Shown: positions 43,630 to 57,810 of the stretch, piece after piece
How the letters are laid out: each line of letters starts with the position of its first letter
How positions within the stretch are numbered: position 1 is the first letter of the stretch
Assembly (NCBI GenBank): GCA_037975125.1
Contig: CM075853.1
Location: 95,815,043 to 95,879,042, forward strand
Origin: Latrodectus hesperus
Taxonomy: Eukaryota; Arthropoda; Arachnida; Araneae; Theridiidae
Direction: 5' to 3'
DNA length: 64,000 bases
Notes under the pieces: generated by a model
What the model was told of the DNA's origin: nothing
The model's database searches: none
What the model saw: only the letters and a program-made list of their open reading frames with translations
Translations under genes and position numbers: made by a program

Positions 43630-46600
43630 ATATTTACCTTTGCTTTTTTAAAAGAATTTCCTGATGAAGAAATTTAAATTACTACTATTAAAATGAAAAT
43701 GAAAAAAGTGATAACATATTTATGAGTTATTATATACAGTACTTTATAACACCAAAATTGCTTTTCCTACTCTACATCTGGTCTTTTTGATAGTTTATTT
43801 TGCTTTAAGTTATAAAAAATAAATCATGATTATAAGAATGCGCACAAATGCATAAATTTAAAGTAATTTGTTGAAGAATTAACATACAAAATACATTAAC
43901 ATATTGACCATGATTATTTGAAGCGTTCTAGTGTACACTAAAATTATTCCTCTGCTTCTCCATTTGTCTTACTTTAAACAGTAGGTGTCTGTGTGTGTGT
44001 GTCTAATTATCCCCCGTATGAAAAAAAATCGTTGAGCGGAAAATAAAGCAAAGCAAACCTCTACGTGGCTTTGTTGATAATTCATTAAGCTTTTGGTTTA
44101 TAGAATGTAACATATTCTGATAAGAATACACTAAGGTAGAAATTTTGAATTAATAATAAGAATTATTTAAAACATGAAAAAAATATTTTTTTAGTGTTAA
44201 CTCAAAATGTTTTATTAAAATAAAATTATTTCCTTCTGTAACTATTTGTCGAAAATTTATTTAGATTTAGGTTTATGAAATTTAATTTTCAATTATGAGA
44301 ATATAATGCTGTAGAGATTTTGATAAATATTCTCTAAGCCACACACACTCACACAAAATACAGAAAAATATATTTAAGAATGACAGTTTAAACTATTTTA
44401 TTTAAAGTAACTGTCTACCTTTACTTCTGTGATTTTTAATTGATTTTACTTTTTTTGTGAAATAATTTTCTTTTGTAGGAATACTTAATGCTTAAATTTC
44501 TTACTTTATATTTTTAAAAGAATATATTCGCTATTGTGACTAATGAATTATTAAATTAATTTTTCATGTCAAAATATGCATTTTCTTTATTTTCAACGGA
44601 TGAAAACATTCGAACATCAGTGAAAATTAATGAATTTTGAATACAAGCTTCAATTTTTATAAAACTAATATTATTTTAAGATTTTAAATACCCGTTAAGT
44701 ATTTGAAACCCTTGCATTACCAGTTTTTTTTTACTACACTTACCATGTGGTCGAGGATAAGCAATGGGAAGATAATTGCACCCTCATAATCATTTAATTT
44801 GGGTGCAGACCATAGCATGTTTCCGACTTCTTATTATATGATCCATCATAACTAAGAATGTGCACTTTCTGAATTGTAAAAGGTTAATCTAAAAGTTTGT
44901 ATAAGTATAAGCCATGAAAATTTCTAGTAAAAATGATTACCCATGTGCCGAATAGCTTTGTTGCCGGAATTCCCCATTATTACCCGTTATCCTTTCATGA
45001 TCAAAAAGGCACTAAGCACAGCATTTCCTCCTCTCTTTTTCAGAACCATACGCAAAACACAGGAATCAATCTTTGAAGAAACAAATTGCAGTAATGATGA
45101 CCGATGCCAGTGCCACCGAGATAATAATTTGTAACATTGTATAGGTTTTTTCTCGCTTTATGAGTCCGTACAAAATTTCTAATTTTTTCAAAATGATTGA
45201 TGCCCAAAAACTATAAGATCGAGTCTGTTTGTTACCATTCAAAGCGATTGTCAACATGTAGATCTTTAATCTCTCTGCCCAATAGACCAACCAGCAATTA
45301 GCATGGTTAAAGACTTTCACCCTTTGACTTTGTGGGTGTTGAAAAGCCTTTATTTTTAAAAAGAAGAAGCTGTTTAAAAGGGTTATTTAATATCTGCCAT
45401 GTTTGGTTCACGAAATTTCGTGACCACATGAGTTGATGACTCAAGCATTTTGACCTCTTGATTGCCAAAATAAAGACTTTCGATACAAAAACTAACGGAA
45501 TGACTTGAAAAATATATAAAAAGCTGTCCAGCTTTTTTAACTTTTAATTAAAGAAGATACAACGCATAGATTCACTTTATTAGGTCTGATAAGGTGGTTT
45601 GTGAGTTTTATTGTGTTCTTTTTCTACTCTTTTCGGAGAAATGACTCAATTTGCAAAGTAATTAGGTTTAGTGATAGCATAATATTGAGTAATTTTGATT
45701 TTTATTTCTGTTTGAAGTTGGTGGGCTGATTTTAGTAGTTTTCATAGAATGCTAAATGACTGTGAGATTCATATATTAAAAATAATTGAGCCATTACTTG
45801 GTCAATATGAAGAGACTTTGGAAGATTTCCTTTGGAATTTAGTAATTTTGATTGGAATCAAAAAGTTAAATTGTTGATCATTCTTTAAAAAGTTTAATTT
45901 TGTGTTTGACATGCTAGACTAATTAATTAAAACATGTTTTAGTTAATTTAAACTAATATGTGCATCAGGTAACGCACGTCGAAATGTAAGCCAACAGAAA
46001 TTCTGCACATCTTTCTAACTCATTAAATCTATTTGACGTAATGCAAGTTAAAGAATTTTAGATACTTTTTTGCTTATAAATTCCTTTGAAATCTTTTATA
46101 TTTGTTTGAATTTTTTGAATGTTTATTAGGCGGAATAAAACACCACGTAATCAGACACAAGGTGAAATTCAAAATATCCCTTGCAATTTTTTAATTCTTT
46201 TTGAAATCTTGCAAATTCTAATTTTTTTTATTTCTTTAACCTTTATTCAACTGAACCATAATCAAGAATATAACAGTTTATTTGGGAACGTTAACTGAAA
46301 TAGAGTATACCTTTCGTAACTGAATTTTTTCTACTTAGAATAACACAAATTAAACAATTAGCGAAATTTAGTAAACAATTATATTTAAAATATTATTGTC
46401 TATTTGATTTAATATGAATTTTAAAAATTATACTTTAAAATTTTAATTTTTAATTTTGTTTAAATTATGGTTGAATTGACTTTTTATTAAAATTTCATTC
46501 AAATATCATAGACAAGAGGTACCTTACATATGTTATATGACAATGGTGCTGGGACTGATCAAATTACACTATTCTATACAGTTTATAAAGTCATTTTTAA

Positions 46601-46649
46601 TATAATTTTGTAGAGCCTTTTCCATCACTCTAATTGTATTAGTATCAAA

Positions 46650-46650
<1 letters not shown>
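43630..46650. other. Gene-free stretch
   Basis: It holds only short GT/CA runs (near 43990 and 44340) and chance frames (44943-45134, 45066-45320). Confidence 0.65.

Positions 46651-46735
<85 letters not shown>
46651..46735. repeat. (TA)n microsatellite, 85 bp
   Basis: An uninterrupted TA tract, only about 590 bp from the longest one at 47321. Confidence 0.98.
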
Positions 46736-46737
<2 letters not shown>

Positions 46738-47315
46738 TTATATCTGTACATGTAAATTATTGATAAGTACTCTGTCCTTCAGCTCAACAATTCTTAAATT
46801 TGAAATCCCATTTTGAGCGTAGATGCTTGAAGTGTTTTGAATCTGCTTTTAAAGGATTTCTCTTGTCTTACACATTTCATTTAGAAAATTGACACCACTG
46901 AAGAGAAATCCTCCAATCAAATTATAGGGTATTATTCTAGTATAAGAATACGTATTATCAGTTTTGCAATATTATAATGCAATTTTATTTAACCCTGTTC
47001 TATATAAATGGAAACTATATGTTTATTTCATGAATTAAAAATATTTAAGTGGACTATATAAAATTAAAATTAAATTTTGGATTTGTTGCTTTAAATAAAT
47101 AAGACTATCGTTAGAATAAATGGTTAAAAATTATATTTCATTTTTTGTAAATTCAAAAGACCTGAGGATTCGCTTATTCAGTTGTATAACTTTATTATTT
47201 AACGGTTGATATTGTTTTAACTTATTTTTTATATAATTTACTTATAAAAACAAAACATTCAAAAAACAATTACTATAACAATCATATATCTATATCAATG
47301 AAATATTGATAAATT

Positions 47316-47516
<201 letters not shown>

Positions 47517-47604
47517 TATTGATTTGCATCTTTCTTTAAACAAAAGTAATGTTTTTTAATTGCATCGTATTCAAAATAAGAAAGTTGTGATTCTTAACGA
47601 ATAA

Positions 47605-47667
47605 TGTTAAATTTTGTTAAATTTGTTAAATTTTAATAAATTTTAATCTTGTTAAATTTTAATAAAA
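47605..47667. repeat. Degenerate GTTAAATTTT tandem repeat
   Basis: Four or five imperfect copies of GTTAAATTTT, some extended by AATAA, lie about 90 bp downstream of the long TA tract. Confidence 0.75.
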
Positions 47668-47944
47668 GCATTCATATCATGCAGTTTAATATTTTCTTTA
47701 AATTCGGAGCCTTTTCTGATGTACGGCAATAGGAACTATATTTTGTAATGAATGGAAAAGTAATTATTTATTTTAAATATACTATTATTGCGATATAGTA
47801 AACTGATATGTAAACTTAGCTTATTGTCTATCTTATGAAAACATTTATATATACGTACATATGTGTGTGTGTGTGTTCATATTGAAAATTCGCATTTTTT
47901 TTGTCATTTACAATATTGAATGTAATGCTTTTAAGGTTGCATTT

Positions 47945-48120
47945 GCTGGCTTGGTACGGGTTGGAAAAGAGGTTGCCGGCTCATTTATTCATCTGGTCTT
48001 TTTACACAGTTTAGATTTATAAGGTAGTCAACTATGTTAAGCATGGGAGTTTTCTAAGTTTCTTCCCTTGCATCGGTGAATCTAGCCTACTATCTATAAA
48101 AAATTTTCCATGAAGGCAAG
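47945..48120 (+). mobile_element. SINE-like repeat, family A
   Basis: The 3' half is very clear: GGGAGTTTTCTAAGTTTCTT, CCCTTGCATCGGTGAATC, then CTACTATCTATAAAAAATT and CCATGAAGGCAAG. The 5' half (GGTTGCCGGCTC and following) is more diverged, so the start is approximate. Confidence 0.65.
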
Positions 48121-48724
48121 TGCACAATGATAATAAAATACCTTACTTTGACCTCTAGTCAGTTCCCAACATGGTGTCAAAAGCTGCCTTCAGTTGATAG
48201 AAGCAGGCAACTAGAAAAGTCATGGACTAGCTTAATATAAAGTCAAGGATCTAAGAGTCACTTGCAGAAATGGTAAACGAATTTATTCTTGTAGTTCTGT
48301 CATCACGCTACTTGGTAATGTAAACCACAGATATAACTCATAAGAATACGAAAAGCAAAACATTGTCCGATAATAACATTTTGATAAATACCTCCTTGTT
48401 GCATAAGCAGTTTGATTGGTAGAGAGATTGATTTCTCTTGATCCTTCTTGATTCAATCAAAGATTACTGCATACTTAAAACTTCAGTAAAAGCTTATTAA
48501 AAAAATTTCAAATTTCCTCAAAATATGAAGGAGAGGGAAAATTTTAAAAATTACTAATAAGTACTGTGGAATATCGTAAGGATATTTAGTGAATACAATA
48601 GTTATATTTCCTCATGTTCTTAAAAAAGAATTTTCTTTTGCATAAATATACAGTAACAGCATCTCATTTCTTATGTATGTATTCGATGTAACTTTGAATA
48701 AATCTTTTATCATGTGCAAAATTT

Positions 48725-49030
48725 CCAAAGTTTGGTCGCGTGCGCATTCGGACATTGAATCGTTTGATAATATTTTAACAGACTTGGCGCTTTTCGTTTG
48801 TTCTCAATCTTAAGATTTCGCAATGATCATCTCATATAAACGAATTCAGTTACGAATGCAGTTAAAGTAGGCCGTCTCCAGTTAATGGCGAAGCTCTTGC
48901 GTGCCTGAGGTTGACACATTTATTATTAAGTACCGTGTGTGGTTTTTTGTCTACCAGACCTTGTTGGGACAATTACACCACCCACGCTTCTGCTTTCTTC
49001 AGAAGGTTTTAATCTTCGCCATTTATTTTT
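48725..49030. other. GC-richer island, non-coding
   Basis: It contains TTTGGTCGCGTGCGCATTCG, GTAGGCCGTCTCCAG and CACCACCCACGCTTC within AT-rich surroundings. Stops break all frames. It is similar in character to the islands at 25.4 and 50.8 kb. Confidence 0.3.
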
Positions 49031-50014
49031 ATTCCTTTAAAAGAGATTAGTCACTTTTTTCCTCCATTTTCATGTCTCCAGACTTAATGACTCTATCAAA
49101 ATTGAAACTCTGTGAGCGTTTTGAAGGTTTTAACATATTCAAGACCACAAAATATTTTATAGTTGTAATAGAGTCATAAAGTTTTATTCGAAATGATCGA
49201 GTGGCAGTTAAACTCTTTAAAGTAGAAATTTATTACAGTACTTCGTTCTTCTAAATTTGTAAGGCAACTTAGAAACTTTTGGTAAATGGCCATATTAAAT
49301 TCTCAGAGTACAACGATTTAAAAGTCTGACATATGTAATAGAATGGATAATATTTTAAAAAATAACAAATTTAATTAAAATTACTAGTTTAAATCAATTA
49401 TATTTAGTAAATTATAAGTTAAAAACATCAGTTATTTATTATATTTCTAGCACACACACAATTTACTATTATTTATTGCTTCTTTTATTAATAGCATACT
49501 CTAAATTTATATTTACTCTGTATTAAACAATACTAAATGCAGCCAAAAATATTTAACACAATTGATTTTGAACTTTAACATTATAATTTTTACTTTTTTA
49601 AATTATTGTGATACATGTAATGTATGTATCACAAATTATTATTTCCATACATTTTATTTATTTATTACCATATATTGAAGTTATGTATGGTATTAAATTA
49701 AATTTTCTTCATGATATGAAATATTATATTTTATGAATTGAATTTTAATTCATTAAATGTTTAATGATTCTTTTTAATTAAAAATATACGATGTTATAAA
49801 CGAATTTGACAATTTATTAATAATGTTGCAAAATGAAATATAGTATTTAAAAAAGCTTTGACAAACATGAGAAACAGAAATTTGAAAAAATCAATTTAGC
49901 CGATAATTGATATTGATTGAAATAGACAAATATTTCCAGGAATAAATAATGTTCAAAATATTAAACCCATAAATTTCTACATAACCTCAATAACTGAGAC
50001 TTCGTATGCCTTTA

Positions 50015-50210
50015 GAACAGGTAGGCTTTCTCAGAATCATGATCATCAGTTTGGTCAGGTATCATGTAATTTCTATAGAGAACAGATGGGTTGTCTCAGA
50101 ATCAGAATCATCTATTCGGTCAAGTATCATATCATTTCTATATAGAACACAGATGGGCTTTCTCAGAATCATGATCATTGGTTTGTTCAGGTATTATGTC
50201 ATTTCCATAC
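50015..50210. repeat. Three-copy 65-bp minisatellite
   Basis: Units are 50015-50079, 50080-50144 and 50145-50210. Each begins GAACA and contains TCTCAGAATCATGATCAT or a close variant, then GGTCAGGTATCATGT and ATTTCTATA. A 100-codon open frame (50006-50308) runs through the array, so its protein looks internally repetitive. Because 65 is not a multiple of three, the frame is probably fortuitous. Confidence 0.9.
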
Positions 50211-50304
50211 CTAATATTGACATATGTCGTCTCTTAGGTTATTGTAAGTACAATGAAAATTTTTACCGTGACCTAGTTGCAAAACCAAAGGAAAAAAATA
50301 GGAA

Positions 50305-50455
50305 TTAAAATTCTTGAGTTTGATTCTAGCCCCTGTTAAACAACGAGAGATGGGAGCTATGGATGTTTTCATCATACATGTTTGCCAGGTGGATACTTGG
50401 AAATATTCTGGGTTTTCTCCTTTACATCATGAGAGTGTGAACCAGTATCTATGAT
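50305..50455 (+). mobile_element. SINE-like repeat, family A
   Basis: The head reads TTGAGTTTGATTCTAGCCCC (box-B-like). The body is AGCTATGGATGTTTTCATC, CCAGGTGGATACTTGGAAA, GGGTTTTCTCCTTTACATC, and the tail GTGTGAACCAGTATCTATG. It lies directly downstream of the 65-bp minisatellite at 50015-50210. Confidence 0.7.
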
Positions 50456-50679
50456 GAGTCACCATAGGGGAGTAAGGGTCAGGTAATCAGAAGTCATACA
50501 AAAGTTATTCACTGTTAAAACTGTCATTTGCGGAGTTTCAAGAATAATTGATCAACAATAAGAATGCGGCAGGAAAAGCAAACTAAAGCTTATCGATATA
50601 TAAAATAAATATTTTTATTCTTGAGATATGAAATTTTGATTTTTTTCAACCCGGTATCAATAAGAGAAAGAAAACCATA

Positions 50680-51000
50680 ACGGAATTTAGGGACAATCCC
50701 AATAGGACTTCAAAGAACTTCGTCGTTCCCGATGACATCATGCGGTTACAGTTATACATCATGAATCGCGTGTCAGATACATAGGAAACAAAAAGTTCTC
50801 CGCGGTGTTTTACTTTCTCCGGGCCATCAGGTTAAAAGCCGTCCATTGTCGAAACAAACTTCCGATCCCTTTTGCCATTTTATATTTCTATTTTGTTCCC
50901 TCCTCTTTGTTGAGGAACGCTAGCCGCTTGATGTGTCGTCCCGGTTCGCTGGTCACCAGCCATGCTGATGGCACACTTTGTCGAACTGTTTATTTATGAT
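50680..51000. other. GC-richer island with palindrome and CRE-like site
   Basis: TGACATCA (50733-50740) is one base from the CRE/ATF palindrome, and GCTGGTCACCAGC (50948-50960) is a perfect palindrome. A 64-codon frame (50805-50999) overlaps but is unrecognised. It is probably regulatory or ancient unique sequence. Confidence 0.3.
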
Positions 51001-54000
51001 GTTCTTTTTTTGTTTGTTCTTTTTTATTTGTTCCTTTCACTAGAGATTGCACAATACAAGATCATTAACTAATGGCTAGTTGAAAATGGTTCGTTTTTTT
51101 TCAATTGATCACTTGCCAATAGAGCTTAGAAACTGCAATATGATATCATTTGAGGAAAGGTGTTTATGGAACATTCTACTTTCACAGTGAAAGAAATGGA
51201 AAATATCACGTTGGAATTTTTTGTCACCTTGAAAACAACTTCAATCGTTATTGTTGCGAGAGTATTGATTTTTTTATATCATATTTCTGACATGTAATTA
51301 ATATAACATTGAAATATTTATTTCAGATTCTGACTCTGTCATAATTATTATCTTTATAAGGATAGTTAAGTTAAATTCGATTATGAAAGTTATCCTGTTA
51401 ATTGTTATAGTTAAATAAAATTTTTGAAACAATTTTCCATTTCAAAACAGCTTATGACTAACGTCATTTCTATTTTAAAATTACTAATATATGGTGTGGA
51501 GAGGGTACTTTAGTAATCCATTAGTTCAGAGATCGTTCCTGTAATTAAGGAAAGTTAAAAGCTTATAAGTTTTGTGCTTGAATAATTATATTATTCTAGA
51601 GTTTCAGCATAGTAAAAGTGAACTGATGTACACTTAGTTTAGTAATATATCTAGAGATGCATAATACGAGCTTATAAATAATATTGTATGGTACGCACTT
51701 ACAGTTATCGCTGATAACCACCAGTTTTTTCTTTTTTTTTTTTTTGCTGGATTCAATAATTTATAAGTTTGATATACACCTCCACCGTGGATATTAGTCA
51801 ATATGTTGTCTTAAGTTTGTAATGTTTCGCAGTATATTTTATACCATAATATCCAATCGAATGAGCCTTCGATTACAAAAAATGACTGTAGAGCAATAAA
51901 TAAATTTCAAACTGACATAATCCTTCGTAATTTAAAACAGTATTTTAAGTAAAATGGTCGATTTCCCTATTGTAATACTTTTTCTCAATGATTATTTCTC
52001 TCATGCTGATGTAACTTAGACCCAATAAATATTTAGTATGCATACGCATACTTAAATCTATGGCTTTTGGTTGGATCAGAATCATATACATTACCATCCA
52101 TCCACAAAAATGATCAAATTGATTTGACCAGCAAAGCTCTGAATATTGAGGAATAAATTTGATCAAAAAAGTACAAATGGATTTAAGTGTCTATTACAAA
52201 TAAAATACAGCATATATTATCTCAAAATATATATAAACATTTTAAAAGTTATAAACAAGCTCTAGTACTTCCGAAATATTGATTTAAGTTCAAAGCTACT
52301 TTAAAATCTATTCCCAAGTTACCAGATCCGGTAACCTGATGGAGAAATGAGTCTTCATCATTATCTGCGAGCTATTTCATTTCATATCTGATTCTACCGA
52401 AGATTATACTGACTGGTTTTAAGAATGTTAAACATTCATAGAATCCTATGCTCTCATCTAGAGTGGTTAAAAATTTAGAAAGCAGAGTGATAGCTTAGAT
52501 TATTCAATATCATCATTCGAATATCAAATATATTAGACTTACTTGACAAAACAGACAAATGTAAAAGAACATGATAGATAGTTATAATTATAGAATCTCA
52601 TGCGGCTTGGTATGAATCTCAAACGGGTTTAACAGCTCAAGATTGACATAGTGTATAGTAATTATGATAGTGTATAGCATGAATAAAAATTATATATTTC
52701 AGAATCTTTTATCAGACTTCGAAACAATAAAACTCTAATATGCTAAATTGATTTTTTCACACATCTTCGCTTGCAGAATTACAAATATTTGTGATTTGAT
52801 TACATGTGGTAAACAGTCAAAAGTTGTTATAAGGCATTTTTGTGTGCATCCAGCTTATTATCAAATTGAAATACCGATAAAATTTAAAAAGTAATTCTTG
52901 ATTATTTTCTAATTCCAAACTTTCTACTGTTCAAATCTACCAAAATCAATTATTTCACCATAATGCAGAATTACCGAATAGGTATACGAAGGTAGGCACA
53001 GATATTGCAAAAACAAGTGATTTGACATTGTGTATAGCGGATATCTTAAAAATAGAAAGTTATTTATTGTAAGTAACTTTTGCGCCTCTATATTTACTGT
53101 AGAATTAAAAGGGGTGAACTTCTATAATTAACAGAATTCATCTTCACTATTATTAATATCTGAAGAAATTATAATTTTTTGGTATACAAAATTTCAAATG
53201 CATATATGATTTCATTTTACGTTATGAAGAAGGTAAAATCGAAAGCAGTTGGAAGGCATTTTAAAACATTAAATAATCAATATATTTAAAAAAAAATATT
53301 TCTCACACAATCAAGCTTCAAATAACTTACTATTCAAATTTCCCACAGTTGAAAGATAGTGTGTAATATTTATGTATTCCTAGAGAGAAAACATCAAATT
53401 CTTCTCGACAGACGTCCGTACGTAAAATAAGAAATCAAAATTAAATTATTTCATTGCTCTGCAGGAAGTAGAATCAAACTTGAGATCTTTCTCACTCCAA
53501 AGTATATTCTCTATCATTAGAGTACCCTAATTCCGAATATTACTGGATATTTTAGTAGGAGTAATTATAAACATTCTATATACATTGAATAAAGATGCCT
53601 TCGAGGTTAATTCGATGGTAATTTACTGAAATAATAAATGAATGTAAGGTAAAAAGATTCAGATAATCTTTTAAAATTTTCAATTTATAATTAATAATAT
53701 AATTTTTGTTTATATTTAAAAAAACAGAAATTGTACTATTTATTAATTCTTAGTATTTTCTATTCGTGTATCAAAATATGACCTTTCAAATTAAATAAGA
53801 TATTTTAGAAAAATTATTGTTATTATACAGTTTTTGTCAATGAGAGAGTTTTTGATATCTGTGATCGATTCTTTAATTTTCTGATCACAACTGTTAAAAT
53901 TCACATACATGCTTTTATTTAAATATTGCCTTTAAAATCGAACTTTTTTTGTAAATATAAATACATTTAAGATTATTCATGTTAACTGATTCTAAAAGTT

Positions 54001-54564
54001 GGATTACTTTTTCTGAGAGTTGGGTCAAGTAAGTTTTTCAAACATTGTTGTACTTAAGAAATGAAGCTCATATAGATACTTATTCACTGCTCCCTAAATT
54101 AATTTTTTTTATGATACATCATCCTATTTCGATATTTTATTTTTCTAATTTATTACTGCATTGCAGGATACTTCATATTTTTATTTTTAATTGGAACAGA
54201 ATTTTAAATAAAAATTTTTGCTTACTGTAGATTCTGGTTTTCATATAAAATTTTTTAACTTATGTCTTGTTTGATTATTTTTTATCAGGACTATCTTAAT
54301 TTATGGATTGCATTTGCCCAGTTAAATTTTAATATCATAAATATACACCTTTTAATCTAAATTATGTCTTGTGAAAAAATAGATTTGAAATGTCAGAATC
54401 GTTTGTTGATTTTTTTATTTGCATTAGACAATGTTTTATTTTATTTACTACATTTTATCATAAATAAAGATTAACATCGTCAATAAATATTTGTTAATGT
54501 GGATTCCATCTTATGTAGGCTATGTTAATACACAAATATTTAAATTTCTAGCCTTCATTTTTTA
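51001..54564. other. Gene-free stretch
   Basis: It contains the tRNA-like fragment at 53460-53530. Otherwise it is AT-rich with chance frames only (51945-52166, 54045-54230). Confidence 0.65.
53460..53530 (-). mobile_element. tRNA-like SINE head fragment
   Basis: The minus strand reads GGGTACTCTAATGATAGAG (D-arm-like) and then CTCAAGTTTGATTCTACTTC (box-B-like). It is tRNA-like in layout but lacks a convincing acceptor stem. It most likely derives from a SINE rather than a functional tRNA gene. Confidence 0.45.
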
Positions 54565-54650
54565 AAATTTATCTAATCGATTCCCACTTATGAACGATGA
54601 CACTTGTAATGATTTGAAATCCACTTTAAATTGTAAATCTTAATCCAAAT
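54565..54650 (+). mobile_element. SINE-like repeat, family B (forward, diverged)
   Basis: ATCTAATCGATTCCCAC looks like box B. It is followed by CACTTGTAATGATTTGAAAT and CCACTTTAAATTGTAAATC, which match the GTTGTAGTGACTTGGAATCC...AGTAAATC block of the 26.8-kb copy. Confidence 0.6.
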
Positions 54651-54983
54651 AATAATCCCAGGTAAAAATAATCATGAAAAAGAAACACAAAACAAACGAA
54701 TAAAATCTTTTTCTATATAGTCCAGAATAAGAAAAAGGAGCAAGAATTTATGGTAAAGATTTCCCTTTATTTGAAAGAAAAATTTCAAAACCATTCCTTT
54801 ATGTCGGAGAAATATAATGTTAGCATATGTTTATAGTTCATTGCAGAGAATATTTAATCAAAACTATAGAAAGTATTTCTGTTTGTTGAGAATGCTTTTA
54901 AAATTACCTATGAATTATTTTCTGTTGTTTTATTCTTGAATACCCTCATTTTCTATCAATAATATATGTATTGATAAGTAGTA

Positions 54984-55140
<157 letters not shown>

Positions 55141-55318
55141 TAAACAACATAGTATAATCATAAGAAATGTTTACACATTCACTTTTAAATTTCGAATATG
55201 AATTTTGTATGAAAAATACTTTTGCTATAAAATTTAGTTTCATATCATTCCTACATTCTTAAAGAGGAAGTAATCATCAATATGTATTTTGAGAAAATGT
55301 GGAGAAATGGAATTCTGA

Positions 55319-55378
55319 AACAAATTTTCAAAACAAGGTAAGATTAAACCTAATTTTACCTTGTTTTGAAAATTTGTT
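55319..55378. repeat. 28-bp inverted repeat with 4-base loop
   Basis: The arms 55319-55346 and 55351-55378 pair at every position (one as G:T) around the loop AACC. The arms carry CAAATTTTCAAAACAAGG and its complement. This is the longest near-perfect hairpin seen in the window, and nothing flanking it suggests transposon ends. Confidence 0.95.
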
Positions 55379-57734
55379 ATTGCAGTTATAGGCTATTGCA
55401 ACATGTTTTCGGCTGCTTATTCTGTCAACCAAAGCAGCTAAACACAATCTCTTCGTTTTGAACCACGGTCAGCTGAAAAGATCTAAGCTGACGTCCATCT
55501 TTCCAGCTCATGACAAATCAGCAAAGAAGCTATGGACGTTACGGAGATTTTGAATCCATATGTTATCTCAGCACATCGACTTCAGTTGGGTTACAAATTA
55601 AACCAGTGACTTTTAAGTTAACAGAACGAGATATCCTTTCTCACAACCATATTACTACTGCTGCTATACAAGAAAAGCATATTAAGCTCTTTGGAAGATT
55701 GAATTCAAACAAATTCGAGACTCGTTTTATTTATTGACAATTATTTTGTGAAGGAATTAATTATTTATTTAATGAATTAATTTCAAATATTTTTTTCACA
55801 TATTATAATGACTCAATAATTCTCAATTTTGATTTCTGTTGCTTTAGAAATACATTTGAGATGTATAAATATTTTTTCTCATCAAAATGTTCTTTTTATT
55901 GAAATATATTTAAATACTACAATTTTAAAAACTTATCATATTGTCTCTCATGTCAATTTAAAATATATAAAATTACCTAAACGCACGATATACCAGAAAA
56001 AATAATGACAAAAATAATAATAAAATGAATGTTTATTATGTACCGAGTAATGTGAAAGCTAAAGAATAGAATTCAGAATAAATTTATATTTCATTTCCCC
56101 TCTACCGAAACACTTTTCATTTAAAGTTTTGGTTTCTCAGTTATCAAATTTATCAAAATGTCGGTCAAAGTGCACTGTCATCTACTCCGTTCTAATTTTT
56201 TTCTATTGTAATGTTTATTTACTTTAAAAAGTAGTATTTACAGGAAAGAAAATAAATATTTCGGAGCTCCTCTAAACCCACATCTGTCATTTGCTTCCCA
56301 TAATATATGTTATGAATAATGACTTTTTAATACAATATACGACTCCTATTCATGATTTCACTTTGAATTGATGCTCTCAGGGGATGGAATACAGTGAACA
56401 ATGCGCTTCAAATTTCAAGAGGATACACAGATCACTGGTCGCATACCTCAGTCAAAATTGATATATTTCTCTTAGATTTATATTTCGTAAACCAGATAGG
56501 AAATGTGCGTTTGATATTCCGTAAAGGGGGCAAAATATCACTTGAAAGCCATAAAAACATTGAATCCTGTTTAAATAAACGTTTACTATGAAATTGAATA
56601 GGAAGACATGTGGAACAGCAGCATTTATTTTTATTTTAATTGAAAGTCAGCATATTTTGACCAATTTTTATAATAATGTAATTATTGGTGACGTTGTGGA
56701 ATTAATAATTATTCAAAAAAGGGATTGTGTTCATTGATTTATATCGTAATATATGATATGGATACATTATTAACATTTTTATCGATCATGCAGCATTATA
56801 GAAAAGTGACTGCGAGAAAATGACTAACAAACCGAGAATTTATCTAATAAATGATAAATAAATTGAGAATTTATCTAGAAATTTATATACAAATTAAGAA
56901 AGAGTTAAGTTGATCAATTTGAAAAGTAGTGAATAATAATAAAATTTGATATCGCATAATATAAAATCCAATATCAGAAAGCTATTAATCAGGAGTAGCA
57001 TATTAATTTTTCTGAGAAAATTTTGAAAGAAGTATTGCATTCACATCTACTAAGGCGCTAAGCCCAATAAACTTCAAGCGTGCAATCCAATAAATGAACA
57101 TGAAGGGTGCAAAGTCTACAACTACCCTTGTTAAATAGTCAATTGCTTTCGAATCGGAAGAATTCCATTCTGAAAATCACGATTATATCAATGGGCCCCT
57201 CTGAGCCACACCCATTGAAAATATAAAGAAAATACTATTTGCTGATTTAAGTAATGATATCATGCTGATATATGATCTGAATATTGCTGAACCAAAGTAT
57301 TATGAACACCGTTTGTTTTAGATGCGCTGATGTATGGCCAATGAAATATTGGGACATGCTATAAGCAATGTATTGAATATAAATTTAAATCCGTTCGCAA
57401 TCTTATGCATTTTGTATGGTTGCATTTTGATGGTTTGCATAATTTATTCGATTTGCAAAAGGGAATGGTCATCAACTTACGAGTAGATCAGCAGTATTTG
57501 ATATAAAATGAGTGAATGAGCAACTAAATTAGTAAGAAATTTTAACGAACAACTAAATAAGCGAGAAATATAAGATTTTTAAATCATTCTCTCCATATTA
57601 TTGTTTACCGAGATGATTTGCACAGAAGTTGAGTTGTTTTCATCTGCCACTGAAAAGAAGCCTCTAAAATGCCATCTCCACCAACTCTAATAGATCTGCG
57701 TAAAGTAAACAAAATTGCAATATCCGTATCCTAT

Positions 57735-57810
57735 TATTTAACAGTGGCTGGAACGGAACCCAGAACCTTTGATTCCGTAGTCCACAAGCTCGGTAAACCT
57801 TAACTCAATT
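57735..57810 (-). mobile_element. tRNA-derived SINE head, probably family A
   Basis: The minus strand reads GAGTTAAGGTTTACCGAGC (box-A-like) and later GGTTCTGGGTTCCGTTCCAG followed by CCACTG. This gives a box-A/box-B spacing typical of tRNA-related Pol III promoters. The sequence after it departs from the family body, so the copy is truncated or old. Confidence 0.55.

Noticed and set aside
50006..50308. 100-codon frame with apparent internal protein repeats
   Set aside because: Explained by the 65-bp minisatellite. The unit is not a multiple of three, so the frame is not maintained by selection.
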